Source: JAZDFC01 sp043808235
GTDB lineage: Bacteria; Bacteroidota; Ignavibacteria; Ignavibacteriales; Melioribacteraceae
Assembly: GCA_043808235.1 (NCBI GenBank)
Contig: JAZDFC010000012.1
Coordinates: 1-64,000 of the forward strand
Length of the DNA: 64,000 nt
Reading direction: 5' to 3'
The position numbers were made by a program, and so were the translations under genes. Numbering within the stretch: the first letter of the stretch is position 1; the number at the start of each line of letters is the position of its first letter. Below are positions 16,574 to 25,465 of the stretch, piece by piece. Below the pieces are notes generated by a model. The model ran no database searches, was not told where the DNA came from, and saw only the letters and a list, made by a program, of their open reading frames with translations.

Positions 16574-18664
16574 ATGAATATCATTAAGATGGCATTTTTA
16601 TGTAATTTAATTATCCCATTAACATTACTGAGCCAGGAAGGATGGATTTGGCAAAATCCACTCCCGCAGGGAAATAATCTAAGAACAGTAAAATTTGTAA
16701 ATGAAAGCCTTGGCTGGTCTGTAGGAGATGCGGGGACAATAATTAAAACAACTGATGGTGGCTCTACATGGACATCAATTTTTTTAAATACCAAGCTATA
16801 TGGTTTTGAAGATTTTTCCTTTCTTAATGAAAATACCTTTTATGTTGCTGGATGGAATCTGGATCTTGATGAAGGAAATGTTTTAAAAACCATAGATGGC
16901 GGGGTAAGCTGGGAAACAATATTAAATGGAAATCGAAATTTTTTCCTATCGATCTCAATACTAGATAAGAATAATTTAGTTATTGTTGGCGACAATGGCT
17001 TAATTATCAAAACAACGAATGACGGTAAGAATTGGATAACTTTAGAAAGCGGAACATCAGTTAGACTTAGGGATGTAAAATTTCTTAATTACAATAAAGG
17101 AGTGGCCGTTGGTGATTGGGGGACAATACTATTAACTGAAAATGGTGGAAATTCTTGGCAATCATCTAATATTGGGACAGTTGAATCGTTCTCAAGTGTT
17201 TGTTATTTATCCGAAAATGATTTGGTTGTAGTCGGCAGTGGCGGTAATATTTTTACGTCCTCAAATCAAGGGCGAAACTGGGATAATCGGGAAAGTGGTG
17301 CAGCTTCAAATTTGTTAAGCGTTTCATTTTATAATAACAATAATGGAATTATAGTTGGAGAGGACGGAATTATCCTTAAAACTACGAATAGAGGTCTGCA
17401 ATGGACTCGGCAGGTTTCGAATTTAACCTCTCTATTAAATTGTATTTGTTATATAAATGATGATAACTGTTTTGCCGTTGGTGATGCCGGGACAATGATA
17501 TTTTCTTCCGACGGAGGGGAAAACTGGATTGAACAATCCAGTGGTTCAAGAGGTTATTTAAAAGGTGTTGCTTTTGTTGATGCAAAAAACGGAATAACTG
17601 TCGGTGAGGATAGTAAAATTTATCGAACATCAGATGGTGGGTATACTTGGAATTCGATAAATATTAATTCAGAATGGTTTCAAAAGGTAAGATTCATAAG
17701 TAATAAAGTTGGATTTGTAGTAGGATTTGGAATTTATAAGACTACAGATGGAGGTTTGTCATGGTTAAAGCAATTAGACACCTCACCGGGTTTTTCGGAT
17801 ATCTTTTTCATGGACGAATCTCACGGCATTGCAGTTGGATATTACTCATACAGAACATCTGATGGTGGAAACAGTTGGTCTGTTATTGATAATTATGAAT
17901 TCAATAATATAAATACAATATATTTTACTAACGCAAATAATGGTGTAGCACTGAAAAATGATGGAATTTATTCAACATCTGATGGCGGCAATGTTTGGAT
18001 CAGGAACCCTGAATTCGCGAATTGGTCCTACAATGGTATATCTTTTGCAAATTCACTAATAGGGATCGCCGTTGGTGGTAATATTCTGAAAACTACCGAC
18101 GGCGGGAAAACATGGACTGAACTTTCATATGGACTGATACCAACTTTTGGCGGATTTAGAGATGTCGTTTTACTTGATGAAAATGTCGGATATGTTATTG
18201 GGAGCGGCATAATAATGAAAACCACAGACGGAGGAAATACGTGGGCGGAACAATTTAACTCAACATGGAATGATTTAACATCAGTATTTTTCATCGATTA
18301 TAATGAAGGTTGGGTAGTCGGTTCTAATGGAACAATTTTACATACAATTAATGGAGGTACCTCATTTTTCGAGGACATGAGTAGCAGTATTATCACTCAT
18401 GGTGGATTTCTACTTTCTCAAAACTACCCTAATCCATTCAATCCAACAACAAGCATCCAGTATCAATTATACAGCATCGGGTGGGTGAGTTTAAAAGTGT
18501 ATGATATTCTTGGCAAAGAAGTAGTTACATTAGAAAATGAAGAAAAACCGGCGGGGAATTACGAAGTCACTTTTAACGGAGAGGGATTACCAAGCGGCGT
18601 GTATTTTTATTCTTTGCAAGCGGAAGACTTTCATTTAGTGAAGAAAATGGTATTATTGAAATAA
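16574..18664 (+). CDS. Secreted Ycf48/BNR-like propeller protein with T9SS sorting domain
   Basis: A 696-residue exported protein. The signal peptide is MNIIKMAFLCNLIIPLTLLS; an internal ATG at 16589 is an alternative start. The body has repeats of the photosystem II assembly factor Ycf48 type: WSVGDAGTIIKTTDGGSTW, AVGDWGTILLTENGG, IVGEDGIILKTTNRG and YVIGSGIIMKTTDGGNTW. They are ~43 residues long and probably form one or two propellers. The last ~80 residues are the Por sorting domain (SQNYPNPFNPTTSIQYQL to KKMVLLK). The blade sequences differ from those at 7.5-14 kb, so it is a separate branch of the cargo family that shares the tail. Ligand unknown. Confidence 0.87.
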   Translation: MNIIKMAFLCNLIIPLTLLSQEGWIWQNPLPQGNNLRTVKFVNESLGWSVGDAGTIIKTTDGGSTWTSIFLNTKLYGFEDFSFLNENTFYVAGWNLDLDEGNVLKTIDGGVSWETILNGNRNFFLSISILDKNNLVIVGDNGLIIKTTNDGKNWITLESGTSVRLRDVKFLNYNKGVAVGDWGTILLTENGGNSWQSSNIGTVESFSSVCYLSENDLVVVGSGGNIFTSSNQGRNWDNRESGAASNLLSVSFYNNNNGIIVGEDGIILKTTNRGLQWTRQVSNLTSLLNCICYINDDNCFAVGDAGTMIFSSDGGENWIEQSSGSRGYLKGVAFVDAKNGITVGEDSKIYRTSDGGYTWNSININSEWFQKVRFISNKVGFVVGFGIYKTTDGGLSWLKQLDTSPGFSDIFFMDESHGIAVGYYSYRTSDGGNSWSVIDNYEFNNINTIYFTNANNGVALKNDGIYSTSDGGNVWIRNPEFANWSYNGISFANSLIGIAVGGNILKTTDGGKTWTELSYGLIPTFGGFRDVVLLDENVGYVIGSGIIMKTTDGGNTWAEQFNSTWNDLTSVFFIDYNEGWVVGSNGTILHTINGGTSFFEDMSSSIITHGGFLLSQNYPNPFNPTTSIQYQLYSIGWVSLKVYDILGKEVVTLENEEKPAGNYEVTFNGEGLPSGVYFYSLQAEDFHLVKKMVLLK

Positions 18665-18793
18665 CTACAAATGTCGGTAAAGCAAATAATTTTTTTTCTA
18701 ATAATTGAGTGGGAAATAATGTGAAATACTTTCGCATTTCCTTTTATTACATTTGATGGTTGCCGCTACTTGTACACAACATCCTACATGTGA

Positions 18794-18821
18794 ATTTGTG
18801 TGATAATTCAGTTACACAAAT
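18794..18821. repeat. 8-base inverted repeat between convergent genes
   Basis: ATTTGTGT at 18794-18801 and ACACAAAT at 18814-18821, with a 12-base loop, followed by an A-rich run. It lies in the gap between the cargo gene on the plus strand and the methyltransferase on the minus strand. It could contribute to termination, but the stem is AT-rich and weak. The gap 18665-18889 has no gene. Confidence 0.3.
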
Positions 18822-18889
18822 GAAAAAAAATAACAAATCTTCAATTTCAATTAACAAAAAGAATTATCGAGTTCTACCTAAGATGCCGG

Positions 18890-19603
18890 TTATCTTTTTT
18901 TCAGTAAATATGTAATCCTATCTCTTGTTACAAATAATATCGCTTTTAATTTTTCTTTTGTCGCTTTTGAAAAAAGTTCTTTTTTCCACGTAAAATAATA
19001 TCCAAGCCTTTTATTTTTAATAATCATAAAGTTGCTGGTAATAAATAATTTTTTTAAATCATTTTTGGAAAATGTATGCGGGTGCCCTTTATCAATCGTT
19101 ACTATCTCCATTAAATATCTAACAATTTTCCCCCATAAATGATAAGTATTTTGTCTAAAATAGATCAGTCCATCTTTTTTTATAACTCTGTCTATTTCAT
19201 TCATTACTTCCAATGGATTATCACAATGATCTAGAACATTATCCATAATTATTAAATCAAACATTTTATCCGGAAACGGTAAATTTTCTCCCTTTTCAGT
19301 GGAATACTTTACTGATTTATCTCGTTGATCAATAAATTTAATAACTGTTGAATAATAATATTCAAGGGGGTCTATAGCATATCTATTTTCACTATCTGTT
19401 AAAAACGTTAAAGTACCTCCAGCACCGCTCCCAATTTCAAGAATGGTAGTATCTTTTGTGATTTTTATATACCCCTCTCCAAACTCCAGTAAATCGGCTG
19501 CATAATTTTTATAGAAGTCAAAATCAATAAATTCAACTCTTTTACTCCACCATTCTTTTTCATAATCTTGGGCAAAAAGCCATCTGTTTTTATTTATTTT
19601 CAT
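18890..19603 (-). CDS. Class I SAM-dependent methyltransferase (Methyltransf_11 type)
   Basis: A 237-residue cytoplasmic methyltransferase, the only complete minus-strand gene in the window. Motif I is ILEIGSGAGGTLTFL (around residues 53-67), the acidic motif II region is YAIDPLEYY, and FDLIIMDNVLDHCDNP forms motif IV; IDRVIKKDGLIYFR follows. An AGGA sits just upstream of the ATG. Small-molecule methyltransferases like this often sit in polysaccharide clusters and modify sugars or lipid-linked intermediates; the substrate here is not deducible. It converges on the cargo gene at 18664 and is divergent from the gene at 20107, so it has its own promoter. Confidence 0.82.
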   Translation of the reverse strand: MKINKNRWLFAQDYEKEWWSKRVEFIDFDFYKNYAADLLEFGEGYIKITKDTTILEIGSGAGGTLTFLTDSENRYAIDPLEYYYSTVIKFIDQRDKSVKYSTEKGENLPFPDKMFDLIIMDNVLDHCDNPLEVMNEIDRVIKKDGLIYFRQNTYHLWGKIVRYLMEIVTIDKGHPHTFSKNDLKKLFITSNFMIIKNKRLGYYFTWKKELFSKATKEKLKAILFVTRDRITYLLKKR

Positions 19604-19840
19604 ATTTTCCTCAAAAATATTGCTATTTCTATCTTTTCACCGGGGAAAAAGATTAATCCGTCTCGATCAATTATACTTTTATAGTTAACTTAGCCAGAGA
19701 TGGATAAACTTTTGTTGTTGTGTCTTTTTTGTCTCATAGAGTGGTCAAATTATTTCTTTAATCGCCTGTTTTACTTTTATCTCAAAATTAAAAATATTTA
19801 TAATTTTATTCAATAAATATTTTATATGTCTGGCATCGGT

Positions 19841-20045
19841 TTACCAGTTTTATGTTTTCAATTAAGTCCAAATTATAGTTTATGATTTGCATGGTAGGGA
19901 GGTCGCAACATTATTTAACGAAGAAAAACAGGCATGAAATTATGAAGTTACATTCGATGGCAGCAGATTATTGAGCAGAATGTTTTTTTACTCTCTTCAA
20001 GCATGAGATTTTCATCAAACACAGAAAATGATTTTATTGAAGTAA
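19841..20045 (+). pseudogene. Decayed T9SS sorting domain with two in-frame stops
   Basis: From 19879 the frame reads VYDLHGREVATLFNEEKQA, stop, NYEVTFDG, then FFYSLQA, stop, DFHQTQKMILLK and a final TAA at 20043-20045. It matches the living sorting domains along its whole length. Both internal stops are TGA where intact copies have GGA (Gly). Upstream, 19841-19878 still resembles QLPVFSKVQLK but contains a TAA and a one-base shift. The cargo body is gone. This is most of what the 497-base gap 19604-20100 holds; 19604-19840 shows only the methyltransferase upstream region and AT-rich DNA. Confidence 0.8.
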
Positions 20046-20106
20046 AAAATTCTTCATTCCCCGAACTTTTTATTACTTTTCGAATAAATATTAAGGAATA
20101 TTGTTC

Positions 20107-21303
20107 ATGTTCGATTTCATCATCCTCGGCGCCGGAATTGTCGGTTTATCAACCGCTTACAATCTTTCAAAAAAATATCCGGGTAAAAAAATACTGGTGA
20201 TTGAAAAAGAGAACAGCGTCGCAAAACATCAGACTGGAAATAACAGCGGTGTAATCCATTCCGGAATTTATTACAAACCGGGTTCGCTTAAGGCAACCAA
20301 CTGCCGAAAAGGTTACGAACAGCTTTTGCAATTCTGCGATGACAATGAGATTAAATATGATATCTGTGGGAAAGTGATTACCGCAGTGAATGAAACACAG
20401 CTCCCGTCTTTGAATAATTTATACGAGCGCGGAATTCAAAATGGATTGAAAGGACTTCGAAAATTATCCAAAGATGAATTGAAAGAGTTTGAACCGCATG
20501 TTACCGGAGTTGCCGCGCTGCACGTTCCCGAAACGGGGATAATCGATTATAAAATTGTATCTGCAAAATTTCATGAACTGCTTTTAAAATCAGGGTGCGA
20601 ATTCAAATTCGATTCCGAAGTGAAAAATATAATTTCAACCGGCAATGAAATTGAAGTTCAAACAGGCAGTGAATCGTTCCATTGTAAATATTTGATCTCA
20701 TGCTGCGGGCTTCAATCGGATAGAATCGCAAAAAAAACAAATCCCGAATTGCCGTTGCGAATTATACCTTTCCGCGGTGAATATTATAAAATAAGACCGG
20801 AAAAAAGATATCTCGTAAAAAATCTTGTTTACCCCGTTCCCGATCCGGCATTTCCTTTCCTCGGCGTTCATTTTACACGAATGATTAACGGCGAGGTTGA
20901 AGCGGGACCGAATGCGGTTCTTGCTTTTAAACGTGAAGGATATACAAAATTCAGTTTTAATATCGGCGATACAGCACTGACATTTTTATGGCCTGGATTT
21001 CAAAAGGTGATGGCTAAATACTGGAAAACCGGGATGGGTGAATTTTACCGTTCATATTTCAAAAGCGCTTTTGTAAAAGCTCTTCAACAATTAATACCCG
21101 AAATTACCGGCGATGATCTTATTCCCGGCGGATCCGGCATTCGTGCCCAAGCTTGCGACAAAACGGGCGGACTGCTCGACGATTTTTATTTCGCCGAAAG
21201 CAAAAATATTACTCATGTTTGCAACGCACCATCTCCTGCTGCGACCGCATCGCTGGCTATCGGGGAATATATTACCAATTCAATTTCCATAAAAATTAGT
21301 TAA
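20107..21303 (+). CDS. lhgO: L-2-hydroxyglutarate oxidase family FAD protein (LhgO-like)
   Basis: A 398-residue DAO-superfamily flavoprotein. LhgO oxidises L-2-hydroxyglutarate to 2-oxoglutarate at the membrane and passes electrons to the quinone pool. The Rossmann FAD motif GAGIVGLSTAYNLS lies at ~8-21, followed by VIEKENSVAKHQTGNNSGVIHSGIYY, here split as VIEKE and HQTGNNSGVIHSGIYY, a signature of the LhgO/YgaF branch. IIPFRGEYYKIRPE and GPNAVLAFKREGY are also typical, as is the late GGSGIRAQ. I start at the ATG at 20107 (MFDFIILGAG); a TTG at 20101 would add two residues. It is not obviously linked to its neighbours by pathway. The alternative is another DAO-family 2-hydroxyacid oxidase. 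Confidence 0.85.
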   Translation: MFDFIILGAGIVGLSTAYNLSKKYPGKKILVIEKENSVAKHQTGNNSGVIHSGIYYKPGSLKATNCRKGYEQLLQFCDDNEIKYDICGKVITAVNETQLPSLNNLYERGIQNGLKGLRKLSKDELKEFEPHVTGVAALHVPETGIIDYKIVSAKFHELLLKSGCEFKFDSEVKNIISTGNEIEVQTGSESFHCKYLISCCGLQSDRIAKKTNPELPLRIIPFRGEYYKIRPEKRYLVKNLVYPVPDPAFPFLGVHFTRMINGEVEAGPNAVLAFKREGYTKFSFNIGDTALTFLWPGFQKVMAKYWKTGMGEFYRSYFKSAFVKALQQLIPEITGDDLIPGGSGIRAQACDKTGGLLDDFYFAESKNITHVCNAPSPAATASLAIGEYITNSISIKIS

Positions 21304-21334
21304 TTTCGTACCTAAAATTTTTCACTTTTGGTAA

Positions 21335-22738
21335 ATGGATAAAAGAGTAGAGAAAATATTTATTCTCATGGTGGACTTTATTAGCATCAATCTAACCCTG
21401 ATGGCATTTTTCTACCTACGAGTTGAATCCGGATGGTTCCAGGTAATTACCGAGCCTGTTATTTTCTTAGCAATGATCGCAATTTATTTTTACTGGGTAT
21501 TGATGTTTACAATTGTGGGGATGTACCGCACATGGTTTGCCGCTTCGAGATTCGATGAATTATCAACCTTATTTAAAACTTCTTTCGTAGGGATTTTCAT
21601 TTTATTCTCATTGATTATGATTGACGATTCAATGCATGGCGTCGCATCATCAACACGCTATTTCATTTTTATTTATTGGGGAATATTTCTTTTATTTGTT
21701 GGTATCGGTCGGTTATTTATCCGGGGGCTTCAAAGAAAATTATTAATAAATGGTTTCGGAAGAAAGAACGCAGTGCTTATCGGATTCAATGCTAAATCTA
21801 TGAAAATTCATGATATGCTTGAAAAACACCGCGCATTAGGTCTTGATGTTAAATCATACATCGCGTTGAAAGTGGAAAATATTGGTAAAGAATATAAAGG
21901 AATACGAGTAAGTGATAGTGTGAACGAATTATCGAAAATAATAGATGAACAAAAAATACAATCGGTAATAATTGCGCTCGATAAAAAAGATGACGATGTG
22001 ATTCTCGAAGTGCTATCGAAGTGTGATTCTCCAAACATTTCGATTAAGATGGTTCCCGATCTTTACGAGATAATTAGCGGACAGGCAAGAACCTCGCAGA
22101 TATACGGCGTTCCTTTGATTGATGTAATGCCCCAGCTTATGCCAGAATGGGAGAAAAAATTGAAACGGGTGATGGATATCCTCGTTTCTATAATACTACT
22201 TTTAATTGCTTCTCCCGCGCTCATTATTACGATGATTGCAATTAAACTTGAAAGCAAAGGTCCGATAATTTACAAACAGGAAAGATCTGGAATGAACGGA
22301 AAACCGTTTAATGTGTACAAATTCCGATCTATGATTCAAGATGCCGAAAAGTATTCCGGTCCGGTGTGGTCACAGAAAAATGATCCGCGCATTACAAAGG
22401 CAGGAAGATTGATACGCAAACTAAGGATAGATGAATTTCCGCAGATGATGAATGTGTTGAAAGGTGAAATGAGTTTAGTAGGTCCACGTCCGGAGCGCCC
22501 GTATTTTGTAGAAAAATTAGCACAAGAAATTCCTCTCTATAAACGAAGATTAAAAGTAAGACCCGGAATAACAGGATGGGCGCAGGTAAAACACAAGTAC
22601 GATGAAAGCATAGAAGATGTTAAAGCAAAATTAAGTTATGATTTATTTTATATTGAGAACATGTCCATTCGAATGGATTTTAAAATTTTATTTAGAACAA
22701 TATTTACAGTACTTTTAGGAAAAGGTCATTTTGAATAA
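21335..22738 (+). CDS. Polyprenyl-phosphate sugar phosphotransferase (WcaJ/WbaP-type)
   Basis: A 467-residue inner-membrane enzyme that starts repeat-unit synthesis by moving a sugar-1-phosphate from a nucleotide sugar to undecaprenyl phosphate. Residues 1-~120 hold four membrane helices, and ~145-245 a Rossmann-like CoA_binding_3 domain (AVLIGFNAKSMKIHDMLEKH). From ~275 comes the catalytic bacterial sugar transferase domain: KRVMDILVSIILLLIASP membrane hairpin, GPIIYKQERSGMNGKPF, VYKFRSM, IDEFPQMMNVLKGEMSLVGP, PRPERP and RPGITGWAQVK. All key motifs are present, so it should be active, unlike the related domain in the gene at 23477. Specificity (Glc, Gal or GalNAc) is not clear. It heads a glycan gene run. 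Confidence 0.88.
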   Translation: MDKRVEKIFILMVDFISINLTLMAFFYLRVESGWFQVITEPVIFLAMIAIYFYWVLMFTIVGMYRTWFAASRFDELSTLFKTSFVGIFILFSLIMIDDSMHGVASSTRYFIFIYWGIFLLFVGIGRLFIRGLQRKLLINGFGRKNAVLIGFNAKSMKIHDMLEKHRALGLDVKSYIALKVENIGKEYKGIRVSDSVNELSKIIDEQKIQSVIIALDKKDDDVILEVLSKCDSPNISIKMVPDLYEIISGQARTSQIYGVPLIDVMPQLMPEWEKKLKRVMDILVSIILLLIASPALIITMIAIKLESKGPIIYKQERSGMNGKPFNVYKFRSMIQDAEKYSGPVWSQKNDPRITKAGRLIRKLRIDEFPQMMNVLKGEMSLVGPRPERPYFVEKLAQEIPLYKRRLKVRPGITGWAQVKHKYDESIEDVKAKLSYDLFYIENMSIRMDFKILFRTIFTVLLGKGHFE

Positions 22739-22750
22739 AGGGATTTTAAA

Positions 22751-23470
22751 TTGAAGAGCATTGTAATTATTCCGACGTATAATGAATTGAGTAATATCCA
22801 AAAATTAATACCGGACTTGCTTGATCGTTACCCGGAGATTCATGTGTTGGTTGTGGATGACAACTCACCCGATGGAACGGGTGATTATGTCGAAAAATTA
22901 GCAGCCGGGGATACCAGAATTAAAATTATCCGTCGTCAGGGAAAAATGGGTCTGGGTACTGCTTATGTTGAAGGGTTTAAGTACACAATTGAAAATGGTT
23001 ATGATGTTGTGATTCAGATGGATGCCGATTACTCACATGATCCGGAAAAGATTGAAGAGTTTTTAGAACTAATCGACAATTACGATTTAATTATTGGAAG
23101 CAGATATGTAACCGGAGTTAATGTGATTAACTGGCCGATGTCAAGATTACTATTAAGTTATTTTGCTAACAAATACACGCAAATAGTAACGGGACTTCCA
23201 ATTAAGGACTGCACTGCTGGATTCAAATGTTTTAAAACAAATGTACTAAAATCTATTAATTTAGATAAAGTCCGGTCCAACGGCTATTCATTTCAGATAG
23301 AGATGCATTTCAAAGTATGGAAGAGAGGATTCAATATTCATGAGATTCCAATTGTATTCACGGATCGATTTGAAGGTAAATCCAAGATGTCGAAAAAAAT
23401 TGTTCGTGAAGCCATAATAATGGTTTGGAAATTGCGTATCGGATATATGTTTAGAAAAATTTTTAAATAG
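22751..23470 (+). CDS. Polyprenol monophosphomannose synthase (DPM1-like GT2)
   Basis: A 239-residue GT2 enzyme predicted to make polyprenyl-phosphate-mannose, or a similar lipid-linked sugar, from a GDP-sugar. Start is a TTG at 22751, giving MKSIVIIPTYNELSNIQKLI, exactly the family N-terminus; no nearby ATG would do so. VVDDNSPDGTGDYVEKLA, the metal-binding QMDADYSHDPEKI and GSRYVTGVNVINWPMSR are signature motifs, and FKCFKTNVL and IVFTDRFEGKSKMSKKI complete the DPM pattern. It lacks C-terminal membrane helices, as in short bacterial forms. Its product could feed the GT39-like membrane transferase at 47153. Confidence 0.87.
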   Translation: MKSIVIIPTYNELSNIQKLIPDLLDRYPEIHVLVVDDNSPDGTGDYVEKLAAGDTRIKIIRRQGKMGLGTAYVEGFKYTIENGYDVVIQMDADYSHDPEKIEEFLELIDNYDLIIGSRYVTGVNVINWPMSRLLLSYFANKYTQIVTGLPIKDCTAGFKCFKTNVLKSINLDKVRSNGYSFQIEMHFKVWKRGFNIHEIPIVFTDRFEGKSKMSKKIVREAIIMVWKLRIGYMFRKIFK

Positions 23471-23476
23471 ACAAAA

Positions 23477-25465
23477 ATGCCCGACATCTCAATCATAATA
23501 GTCAATTACAATGTAAAGGAATTCATCCTCAATCTCCTCAATTCTATTTCTAAGGCTACAGGCAATCTGAAATTGGAAACCATCGTTGTTGATAATGCTT
23601 CCAACGACGGCAGTGTTGAAGCGCTGAAAGAAAAATTCCCAAAAGTAAAGCTTATTGAGAATAACAAAAATCTTGGATTTGGCGCAGCTAATAACCAGGC
23701 TTTAAAACTCGCTTCGGGAAATTATTTTCTTTTAATTAATCCCGACACGATTGTAAAAGAAAATACTCTTTCGAAAATGATTGAATTTTTTGAAACTTAT
23801 GCTGATGCGGGTTTGGCTGGATGTAAAGTACTTAATCCGGATGGAACTCTCCAACTCGCATGTAGAAGAAGTTTTCCCGGTCCGTGGACCTCATTTACAA
23901 AAGTAATGGGATTGAGCAAACTTTTCCCTAAAAGTAAATTATTTGCACAGTACAATCTTACATATCTCGATGAAAATAAGACATACGAAGTTGATGCGGT
24001 TTCGGGTTCATTCATGATGCTGCGGAAAGAAGTGTATGAGAAAATCGGCGGATTCGATCCGGATTTCTTCATGTACGGCGAAGATCTTGATCTTTGTTAC
24101 CGGGTTCAAAAATCCGGAAGCAAAGTCTTTTATTTCAACGAAACTGAAATAATCCATTACAAAGGGGAAAGTACAAAACGCAGCAGCATCGATGAAACAA
24201 AAATGTTTTATGATGCGATGCATCTTTTCGTAAAAAAACATTTTTCAGCGTCGTTTATCGGTGCATCAATTTTACAGTCTGCAATTTTCATTCGCAAAGC
24301 AGCGGCTTTTATTAATTTATTTAGAATAGTTATTGCAGCAGTTCTTATTGATGCAGTTTTTCTTGCGGCATCGATTTACAGCGCCGAGCATATTTACAGC
24401 TCGGAACGCTGGCCGGGTTTTCCTGAGATTGTAAAACCATGGGTTTACATTTTCTTTGTTCTTGTCCAGGTAATTATTTCCGGCGTGGCAGGCGCTTATG
24501 GCAAAAAAAAGCTATCTATTCTAAAGGTTATCATATCGCTAATAATTGGATTAGTCTTTTTAAGTTCACTTACCTTCTTCTTTAAGCAATATGGATTCAG
24601 TCGTGCAGTTATATTAATTACTTATGCAATGCTTCTTTTTCTGCTTCCAGTTTGGCGAACGATTTTCAAAGTTGCGTTTCGATTCGGGCGAGAAGTTGAA
24701 TCAAAGAAAACCCGTACAATTGTTGTTGGAACGGGTACCAAAGCAAAAGAACTTGCCGCAAAATTAAAAACTAATATTTCGAGTATTCATAACGTTATTG
24801 GTTATGTTGGATTCTCATGGCGTGATCTTGATAAAAAAGAAGACTCACTTAAAATTATCGGTACGCTCGAAAACATCAAAAAAATTATTATCGATAATAA
24901 AATTGATAAAGTCATATTTACTTCCGATACTCTTTCTTTCGACGAGATGTTTGCTATCGTATCAAAATGCCAGGGTGAGAATGTTGAGTTTCTTGTTGCA
25001 GGGAATGAATTAGATTACCTTGTTGGCAAATCCAATATCACAATGCTCGATAATATTGCATTGCTGAAAGTAGAGTACAATATTTCGCAAGTGACACATA
25101 GAGTAATCAAATATCTTTTTGATAAAATTGTCTCGTTACTGCTTTTACTTTTGATCTATCCTTTCATATATTTAATAAGGAAACTCACAAATAAATCTTC
25201 CGATTTTACTGAATTCATACTTGGCATCCCGCGTGTTGTTATCGGAAAGTATAGTCTTGTCGGACATTTTAAAAGTTCAGCCTCCGACGACCTTTACCTG
25301 GGCCGACCGGGATTGACCGGATTATGGTACACCGAGAATGCTGATTTGAATGAGAGTTCGGAAATGGAAAAATTAAATTTATTTTACGCAAAGAATTATA
25401 ACATCTGGCTTGATTTTGAAATACTCGGTAAAACTTTTTCGAAAATGTTTTTAAGGAACGAATGA
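23477..25465 (+). CDS. GT2 glycosyltransferase fused to degenerate phosphoglycosyltransferase-like membrane domain
   Basis: A 662-residue two-part protein. Residues 1-~270 are a complete GT2 domain (DISIIIVNYNVKEFILNLL, VDNASNDGS, NLGFGAANNQALKLASG, INPDTIV, GSFMMLRKEVYEKIGGFDPD, YGEDLDLCYRV). Residues ~285-410 contain four to five membrane helices. Residues ~415-540 are a CoA_binding_3-like Rossmann domain (TIVVGTGTKAKELAAKL). Residues ~545-662 resemble the ends of a WcaJ-type sugar transferase: KYLFDKIVSLLLLLLIYP, then SLVGHFKSS, RPGLTGLWYTENADL and LDFEILGKTF. The catalytic block with KFRSM and DE residues is missing. The membrane half is therefore probably non-catalytic, perhaps anchoring or regulating the GT2 half or the enzyme at 21335. 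It overlaps accA by 4 bases. Confidence 0.83.
   Translation: MPDISIIIVNYNVKEFILNLLNSISKATGNLKLETIVVDNASNDGSVEALKEKFPKVKLIENNKNLGFGAANNQALKLASGNYFLLINPDTIVKENTLSKMIEFFETYADAGLAGCKVLNPDGTLQLACRRSFPGPWTSFTKVMGLSKLFPKSKLFAQYNLTYLDENKTYEVDAVSGSFMMLRKEVYEKIGGFDPDFFMYGEDLDLCYRVQKSGSKVFYFNETEIIHYKGESTKRSSIDETKMFYDAMHLFVKKHFSASFIGASILQSAIFIRKAAAFINLFRIVIAAVLIDAVFLAASIYSAEHIYSSERWPGFPEIVKPWVYIFFVLVQVIISGVAGAYGKKKLSILKVIISLIIGLVFLSSLTFFFKQYGFSRAVILITYAMLLFLLPVWRTIFKVAFRFGREVESKKTRTIVVGTGTKAKELAAKLKTNISSIHNVIGYVGFSWRDLDKKEDSLKIIGTLENIKKIIIDNKIDKVIFTSDTLSFDEMFAIVSKCQGENVEFLVAGNELDYLVGKSNITMLDNIALLKVEYNISQVTHRVIKYLFDKIVSLLLLLLIYPFIYLIRKLTNKSSDFTEFILGIPRVVIGKYSLVGHFKSSASDDLYLGRPGLTGLWYTENADLNESSEMEKLNLFYAKNYNIWLDFEILGKTFSKMFLRNE

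Noticed and set aside
18665..18690. GGTAAAG after the cargo gene as a further copy of the spacer/leader module
   Set aside because: Only seven bases match and no leader sequence follows; likely chance.
20003..20200. Plus-strand frame overlapping the pseudogene and the lhgO start
   Set aside because: Runs out of frame through the decayed sorting domain and the start of lhgO; no coding features.
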